A stretch of DNA of 27,480 nt from an uncultured Oscillospiraceae bacterium (GTDB lineage: Bacteria > Bacillota > Clostridia > Oscillospirales > Ruminococcaceae), in the NCBI GenBank assembly GCA_910587335.1, contig CAJUMG010000021.1:1-27480 (forward strand). The letters run 5' to 3'. A program made the translations under genes and the position numbers. This document shows positions 23,328-27,480 of this stretch, piece after piece. The first letter of the stretch is position 1; each line of letters begins with the position of its first letter. A model generated the notes under the pieces. The model saw only the letters and a program-made list of their open reading frames with translations. It had not been told where the DNA came from and ran no database searches.

Positions 23328-23517
23328 GGGTTCGGCCTTTTTCCGCTTATCGTTTCCCCTTTTTGCTGCAAAACCACCCCCGACTATGGCCGATCTCTTT
23401 TTAATCTCTGCGATTTTGCGCCTTTTTATACCTTTTATCTTACCCTATTAAAATAAGCCACAGCCGCTTGATCTGCCAAAGAGGAACGGTCGGTCAAATC
23501 ATATAAACCATTCCTTT

Positions 23518-24036
23518 TTATAACGTCTCAGGCTCTTCGATCTCTTCCCCAAAGGTCTCTACCGTAGCCTTGGCTATTTTCTGATCTTCCAGCGGTTTAT
23601 CCGACAGGTTCCGTTTGACCGACACGATCCGGTCAGCCTCCTCAATTCCCTCAATCACCTTGCCGAAAGCCGCATAGCTGCCATCCAGGTGCGGCGCATC
23701 ATCCACCATGATAAAAAACTGGCTGCCCGCACTGTCCGGCCGGGAGGACCGAGCCATAGAGATCACACCCTTTGTGTGCTTTAAGGTATTTTCAAACCCA
23801 TTGGCCGAAAATTCCCCCTTAATGCTGTAGCCAGGACCGCCAGTCCCTGTTCCCTGGGGATCCCCGCCCTGAATCATAAAGCCGGGAATGACCCGATGAA
23901 AGATCACCCCGTCGTAAAAGCCCTTTCTCACAAGGGAAACAAAATTTTTCACCGTGTTCGGCGCGATTTCCGGATAAAGCTCCACCTTCATTTGATTGCC
24001 GTTTTCCATTTCAATGGTTACAACTGGATTTTTCAT
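23518..24036 (-). CDS. ppiB: Cyclophilin-type peptidyl-prolyl cis-trans isomerase
   Basis: A 172-residue cytoplasmic cyclophilin that speeds cis-trans isomerisation of X-Pro bonds during folding. Canonical motifs: APNTVKNFVSLVRKGFYDGVIFHRVIPGFMIQGGDP with the catalytic Arg of FHRV, ISMARS, DSAGSQFFI and HLDGSYAAFGKV. The C-terminal tail is acidic. The ATG at 24036 was chosen because GGAGG lies 9 nt upstream; a TTG two codons earlier is the alternative. There is no signal peptide. It is cotranscribed with the acetyltransferase gene 26 bases upstream. Confidence 0.95.
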   Translation of the reverse strand: MKNPVVTIEMENGNQMKVELYPEIAPNTVKNFVSLVRKGFYDGVIFHRVIPGFMIQGGDPQGTGTGGPGYSIKGEFSANGFENTLKHTKGVISMARSSRPDSAGSQFFIMVDDAPHLDGSYAAFGKVIEGIEEADRIVSVKRNLSDKPLEDQKIAKATVETFGEEIEEPETL

Positions 24037-24062
24037 GGGCAAATTCCTCCTTTAAAATCGTT

Positions 24063-24524
24063 TTATAACATTTTCTCCATGACAAAATTGATAAATACCT
24101 GACCGCGCAGCGGTTTTTCCTGTTTTTTGACCACCTGGTATCCCTTTTGTATAAAAAAGGGCCGGGCGGTAATAGACGCTTCGGTATATATACGATGGCA
24201 TCCCTGCTGCAGGGCCGCCTGTTCCAGCCGGTACAAAATCGCAGAGGCAATTCCCTGGCGCGTATAGTCCTTGTGGACATACAAGCGGTCCAGATATCCG
24301 CCTTCCCCCAAATCGCCAAAGCCGACCACTTGACCGTCCTTCCGTGCGACCCAGGTTTCATGGGCTGCCAGCGATGTGCTCCACCGGTCCCGGTCCATCT
24401 CCCGCGGCGCCCAAGCGTCTACCTGCGGCCGAGAATAATCCGCCCGGTTGACCTGGTGGACGGTATCATAAAAAAGCTGGTAAATTTCGTCCAGATCGAC
24501 TGGATCATATCTGCGAATTTCCAT
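24063..24524 (-). CDS. GNAT-family N-acetyltransferase (YafP-like)
   Basis: A 153-residue single-domain GNAT enzyme. The C-terminal half shows LDRLYVHKDYTRQGIASAIL, the acetyl-CoA-binding R-Q-G-I-A loop, and then TEASITARPFFIQKGYQVV, typical of the YafP/Acetyltransf_10-type group. The substrate is not deducible. ATG 24524 has TTGGAGAT at good spacing. First gene of a two-gene unit with ppiB. Transcription appears to start at about 24688, giving a leader of about 160 nt that opens with a long hairpin (24643-24691). Confidence 0.9.
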   Translation of the reverse strand: MEIRRYDPVDLDEIYQLFYDTVHQVNRADYSRPQVDAWAPREMDRDRWSTSLAAHETWVARKDGQVVGFGDLGEGGYLDRLYVHKDYTRQGIASAILYRLEQAALQQGCHRIYTEASITARPFFIQKGYQVVKKQEKPLRGQVFINFVMEKML

Positions 24525-24642
24525 CGTTTATCTCCAATCTATATAGCGGTTGTTTGCTGGATGGTATTTCAGCGAGGCTCCTTCAGCGATTTCGCCCTTT
24601 CGTATAAGCCCAGCTCCCAAACCGGTCTCGCATGAATGTTCT

Positions 24643-24691
24643 CTCAGGCATCCCGGAGACTGCTTTGCAGTATCTGGGAGCATGCCGTGAG
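24643..24691 (-). repeat. Long imperfect hairpin at the 5' end of the GNAT-ppiB transcript
   Basis: CTCA-GGCA arms outside, a TCCC/GGGA stem, and ACTGC/GCAGT around an AAA loop build a hairpin of about 49 nt with only a few mismatches. It begins within a few bases of the start site expected from TATAAT at 24695-24700. No T-tract follows. It could stabilise the mRNA, be part of a regulatory leader, or be a dispersed palindromic repeat. Confidence 0.55.
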
Positions 24692-24694
24692 GTT

Positions 24695-24703
24695 ATTATA
24701 GCA
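24695..24703 (-). promoter_or_regulatory. Extended -10 promoter of the GNAT-ppiB unit
   Basis: TGC-TATAAT on the minus strand, a perfect extended -10. There is no good -35 at 16-18 bases; a TTGACA lies too far away, 32 bases from the -10. Confidence 0.6.
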
Positions 24704-24970
24704 TATCCTGTCCCTTTTTGATAGAATCAAAATGTCAATTTTCGCCTAATTTGCCTTGTTTTCCAACACAGGTAGGCGAGATCTTAGCCGGAGTGCTCAG
24801 CTATCTACACCCTTCTCTATTAAAAGAAGACAAGCTATGGACCTTTCCATTCCAAAGGCTTTGCAAACAGATAGTGACGCTATTACAGCCCTGCTTACAT
24901 TTCACCGGAACAGCTTTTCACAGTCGAAAAGCCAGGCTGATTAAAAAAACGGAAAACTTTCATTTTCCCC
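24704..24970. other. Gene-poor interval before the aspA promoter
   Basis: This stretch lies between two divergent promoters and has no supported gene. A rightward frame ending near 24945 (MDLSIPKALQTD at its ATG) has no ribosome binding site and no recognisable domain. It may be a decayed remnant or chance. Confidence 0.4.
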
Positions 24971-24999
24971 TTGCTTTTTTCCAAATTTCGGTCTATAAT
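24971..24999 (+). promoter_or_regulatory. aspA promoter
   Basis: TTGCTT (24971-24976), 17 bases, TATAAT (24994-24999). The predicted start site near 25006 leaves a leader of about 128 nt before the aspA ATG. Confidence 0.8.
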
Positions 25000-25005
25000 C
25001 TGTAA

Positions 25006-25133
25006 AAGATGCAGGAATTGCGTCTTTTTGTCCTTGGACTGCAAAAATTCCTGCTTGGATTGTGGCACCCGACCTTTGCCGGCAGTCCCTTTTTTCATAT
25101 TAACAAACGTCTGCTTTTGCGGGAGGAAAAATC
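25006..25133 (+). promoter_or_regulatory. aspA leader with alternative stems and a terminator-like element
   Basis: A perfect 9-base stem (GCAGGAATT 25011-25019 with AATTCCTGC 25046-25054) comes first. A second stem, GGATTG (25057-25062) with CAGTCC (25083-25088), is followed by T6 at 25090-25095 and looks like an intrinsic terminator. GGACTGC in the loop of the first stem (25036-25042) is perfectly complementary to GCAGTCC (25082-25088), so two folds compete. The coding start follows 38 nt later behind GGGAGG. No known riboswitch consensus was recognised. Confidence 0.5.
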
Positions 25134-26504
25134 ATGCGTGTTGAAACTGATTTGATTGGAACAAAAGAAATTGAAAAAAGCGCTTATTATGGTCTGCAAA
25201 CCCTGCGCGCCTACGAAAACTTCAACATCACTGGACGGAAAGCGAATCCGGAATTCATTCGCTCTTTGGCGGCGGTGAAAAAGGCGGCTGCTATTACCAA
25301 CTGTCAGACCGGTGAGCTGCCGGAAAACATCAAAGACGCGATTGTACAGGCCTGTGACGAAATTCTGGCGGGCAAACTGCACGACGCTTTTATTACCGAT
25401 TCGATTCAGGGCGGCGCCGGAACCTCCTTTAACATGAACGCCAACGAGGTAATCGCCAACCGCGCCATTGAGATTTTGGGCGGCGAAAAAGGGGATTACA
25501 GCATTGTTCACCCCAACGATCATGTCAATATGTCCCAGTCCACCAACGATGTAATTCCCACCGCGGGCAAAATCACCGCCATCAAGCTTTTGCAGGGAGC
25601 CAACTTCCAGCTGACACGGCTGATCGGCGCGCTGCGCAAAAAAGAAAAAGAATTCGACCACATTCTGAAAATGGGCCGCACCCAGATGCAGGACGCGGTG
25701 CCGATTCGGCTAGGGCAGGAATTCGGTGCTTACCGGGCGGTGGTTGAACGGGATTTGGGCCGCATGACCCATATCACCGACGAGCTGATGTATGTCAACA
25801 TGGGCGGCACCGCCATCGGCACCTGCATCAACGCCGACGAAAGCTATGTCAGCGCTATTGTCTCCAACCTGTCCACCGTAACCGGACTGGACCTGCGTCA
25901 GGCAAAAAACCTGATTGATTCCACCCAGAATTTAGACTGCTTTGTCACCGCCTCGGCCACTATGAAGACCTGCGCGGTGAACCTGTCAAAAATCTCCAAC
26001 GATCTGCGGATGATGTCCTCCGGTCCCCGCACCGGCTTTCACGAAATCAACCTGCCGCCTAAGCAGAACGGCTCTTCTATTATGCCTGGCAAGGTGAACC
26101 CCGTTATTCCCGAGGTGATGAGCCAGGTGGCCTTTAACATCATCGGCAACGACGTGACCGTTACCATGGCGGCAGAAGCGGGACAGCTGGAGCTGAACGC
26201 CTTTGAGCCGGTTATCTTCTATAAACTGTTTGAGTCCATTACCACCCTCACCGGCGGTATCCAAACCTTTACTGACAACTGTATTTGTGACATCACCGCC
26301 AACGAAGCCCACTGCAAGGAGCTGGTGGATCACAGCGTTGGCATCATTACCGCAATCTGCCCGCGGGTGGGTTATTCTGTGGCGGCGGACATTGCCAAGA
26401 CCGCCATCCGCACCGGCGAGTCGGTGAAAAGCGTACTGCTCAGCCGCAATCTGCTGACCGAAGAGGAGATCAATAAGCTGCTGGACCCCTATGCAATGAC
26501 CTGA
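25134..26504 (+). CDS. aspA: Aspartate ammonia-lyase (aspartase)
   Basis: A 456-residue member of the aspartase/fumarase superfamily that converts L-aspartate to fumarate and ammonia in the cytoplasm. The start ETDLIGTKEIEKSAYYGLQTLRA is diagnostic of AspA. GAGTSFNMNANEVIANRA, the substrate-binding NMSQSTNDVIPT, GRTQMQDAVPI and the superfamily signature GSSIMPGKVNP are all intact. The ATG at 25134 follows GGGAGGAAAAATC. It is monocistronic, with a strong promoter, a structured leader and a terminator at 26604-26659. In anaerobes it feeds fumarate to respiration or fermentation. Confidence 0.97.
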   Translation: MRVETDLIGTKEIEKSAYYGLQTLRAYENFNITGRKANPEFIRSLAAVKKAAAITNCQTGELPENIKDAIVQACDEILAGKLHDAFITDSIQGGAGTSFNMNANEVIANRAIEILGGEKGDYSIVHPNDHVNMSQSTNDVIPTAGKITAIKLLQGANFQLTRLIGALRKKEKEFDHILKMGRTQMQDAVPIRLGQEFGAYRAVVERDLGRMTHITDELMYVNMGGTAIGTCINADESYVSAIVSNLSTVTGLDLRQAKNLIDSTQNLDCFVTASATMKTCAVNLSKISNDLRMMSSGPRTGFHEINLPPKQNGSSIMPGKVNPVIPEVMSQVAFNIIGNDVTVTMAAEAGQLELNAFEPVIFYKLFESITTLTGGIQTFTDNCICDITANEAHCKELVDHSVGIITAICPRVGYSVAADIAKTAIRTGESVKSVLLSRNLLTEEEINKLLDPYAMT

Positions 26505-26603
26505 TCCAGCATATTACCAAAAAAACCAGTTGCACCTTGGGTTTACGGTGATAAGGAAGTATAGAAACTAACTTATCGATGACGCTGACAAATAGGGTGC
26601 TAT

Positions 26604-26659
26604 AAAGGGGTATTGCTCTGATAGATTATTTATCTACTTTTGCAACAACCCCTTTTTTT
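26604..26659 (+). terminator. aspA terminator abutting the UDG-like gene
   Basis: AAAGGGGT (26604-26611) pairs with ACCCCTTT (26648-26655), TTGC with GCAA inside, and a GATA/TATC stem closes the centre. Seven T follow on the plus strand. The convergent UDG-like gene ends exactly at the T-tract, so one structure probably serves both. Positions 26505-26603 hold nothing else I can support. Confidence 0.75.
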
Positions 26660-27207
26660 CATAATAATTGGCTTATCATTTTTTCTATACTTTTAATATA
26701 ATCATCTATCCTTTTCCTTTTATATACATAAATATACGAGGGGTGATGTATAGGAACATAATGAATCTTTTCAAATGTTTTATAAGTATACTCAAAATCA
26801 TTCCACTTTTCAAAATCAATATTCAAATGCTTTCCAACCGAAGAATATACTTTTTCACCTAATAAAAAAACAATCTTAGGAGACATTGTATGTATTTCTT
26901 TAAGTAAATTTCCAAAACAACTGTCAATTTCCTTTTTATTAGGATATCGAAGTTTTTGTTGTTCTGTTAATGGCAAACATTTTACCAAATTAGTTTTATA
27001 TGTAACGACATTGCAACACGAATTTTCGATTTTTTGAATTAACATTCCAGTATTAGTTTCTGGGGATAAAGGAATTTCAGTATCAGTTATCGCTTTTTTA
27101 GCTGATAAACCAACCCAAAAAACTTGACACCGTTTTTCTGTATCTAGCAAAGGCTTTTGATTAATGCATAAACCACATTTTTGACAGTCACGTATTTGCT
27201 TTATCAT
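26659..27207 (-). CDS. Divergent 4Fe-4S uracil-DNA-glycosylase-like protein
   Basis: A 182-residue protein of the uracil-DNA glycosylase superfamily, closest in layout to the iron-sulfur families 4 and 5. Four Cys expected to hold a 4Fe-4S cluster are present: Cys8 and Cys11 (CQKC), Cys77 in TNLVKCLPL and Cys97 in EIDSCFGNL. IHHPSYI at 153-159 matches motif B. Motif A, usually GEAPG followed by an acidic residue and G.PFVG, is replaced by VGLSAKK and PLSPETNTG, so classical uracil excision is uncertain. ATG 27207 is preceded by AGAGGAA and lies two bases after the upstream stop codon. The gene is very AT-rich compared with aspA. Confidence 0.75.
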   Translation of the reverse strand: MIKQIRDCQKCGLCINQKPLLDTEKRCQVFWVGLSAKKAITDTEIPLSPETNTGMLIQKIENSCCNVVTYKTNLVKCLPLTEQQKLRYPNKKEIDSCFGNLLKEIHTMSPKIVFLLGEKVYSSVGKHLNIDFEKWNDFEYTYKTFEKIHYVPIHHPSYIYVYKRKRIDDYIKSIEKMISQLL

Positions 27208-27209
27208 AA

Positions 27210-27480
27210 TTATTCCTCTGTAAGTTTCTGTGTTTTTATAATGTATTCATTCAATATTTCGTCCGATTCTGAACTATAATTTCCAAAATCAAAATTGAAT
27301 TGTGCCCTTCCATTAAATTGACTTATTGATTGATTAAATTCACACCCATGTATAATACCTGTATTTTCTAATATTTCATTATATAACTGTGTACCATGAT
27401 AAGGTCTAAACTGAAATACACTTACTCTGAATGTTCCATTCATATCTTGTGAAATAGCTTTTAGTTTGGATGCCAATTCA
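27210..27480 (-). CDS. Radical SAM protein, C-terminal fragment (N-terminus beyond window)
   Basis: About 90 codons are visible, open to the right edge. VSVFQFRPYHGTQLYNEI resembles the strand near the end of many radical-SAM barrels, where a PGT-LY type segment closes the fold. The CxxxCxxC cluster motif would be upstream and cannot be seen, so the assignment rests on this one segment. The stop codon is two bases from the start of the UDG-like gene, so the two are surely cotranscribed. Base use is AT-rich, like its partner. Confidence 0.55.
   Translation of the reverse strand, partial: ELASKLKAISQDMNGTFRVSVFQFRPYHGTQLYNEILENTGIIHGCEFNQSISQFNGRAQFNFDFGNYSSESDEILNEYIIKTQKLTEE

Noticed and set aside
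24595..24660. Resemblance to a glycine riboswitch (CTCTCAGGCA on the plus strand, GCTGAAGGAGC on the minus strand)
   Set aside because: The two pieces are on opposite strands, and the closing P1 stem and the AAAGGAC-type segment are missing.
24756..24945. Small rightward ORF before aspA
   Set aside because: There is no ribosome binding site, no domain and no promoter dedicated to it; treated as gene-poor sequence.
1..27480. CRISPR array, tRNA or rRNA genes, insertion sequences
   Set aside because: No regularly spaced repeats, cloverleaf sequences, rRNA motifs or transposase frames were found on either strand.

Overview
The window looks like a chromosomal segment from a Gram-positive anaerobe of the Clostridia, probably Oscillospiraceae-like. 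The evidence is strong AGGAGG-type ribosome binding sites, moderate GC, many extended -10 promoters of the form TGC-TATAAT, rho-independent terminators with long T-tracts, and clostridial-style housekeeping genes (sfsA, aspA, a cyclophilin, a GDPD enzyme). The taxon is inferred from style, not from a marker gene. No rRNA, tRNA, CRISPR array or transposase was seen.

Layout. (1) 1-1250: the end of a rolling-circle replication module. A Rep_1-type initiator runs off the left edge, and an inverted repeat sits on its promoter. (2) 1288-4729, leftward: a GNAT acetyltransferase, a possible 16-residue peptide gene between stacked terminators, a DUF308 membrane protein, and a two-gene unit of sfsA and a class II ketose-bisphosphate aldolase. 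Two short orphan rightward transcription units are predicted here, about 3076-3135 and 4897-4997. (3) 5074-5814 leftward GDPD. Rightward from 5965: an amidohydrolase, an esterase, a lipoprotein, a YoaP-like acetyltransferase and a six-helix membrane protein. (4) 10034-23330: one long leftward operon for a surface polysaccharide. (5) 23518-24524: leftward GNAT plus cyclophilin. (6) 25134-26504: rightward aspA behind a structured leader. (7) 26659-27480: a visibly AT-rich leftward pair, a radical-SAM protein (cut by the edge) and a divergent iron-sulfur uracil-DNA-glycosylase-like protein, probably acquired DNA.

The polysaccharide operon is the centre of the window. In order of transcription it encodes a GT2 glycosyltransferase, an ABC-2 permease, its ATPase, a GT4-GT4 tandem fusion, a large polytopic GT-C-like protein, a methyltransferase with a C-terminal coiled coil, a GT2-GT4 fusion, and a second GT-C-like protein related to the first. 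The simplest model is as follows. The cytoplasmic enzymes build a lipid-linked glycan. The methyltransferase/coiled-coil protein may cap the chain or set its length. The ABC transporter, whose ATPase lacks the C-terminal carbohydrate-binding domain of long Wzt proteins, exports it. The two GT-C-like proteins, each with an extracytoplasmic beta-type domain, decorate it outside. The operon is probably led by a structured RNA of about 250 nt.

The most interesting items are the paired GT-C-like proteins with a shared outer domain, the stand-alone methyltransferase/coiled-coil protein in a Gram-positive ABC-type glycan locus, the UDG-like/radical-SAM pair, the candidate small RNAs, and the aspA leader with mutually exclusive stems.
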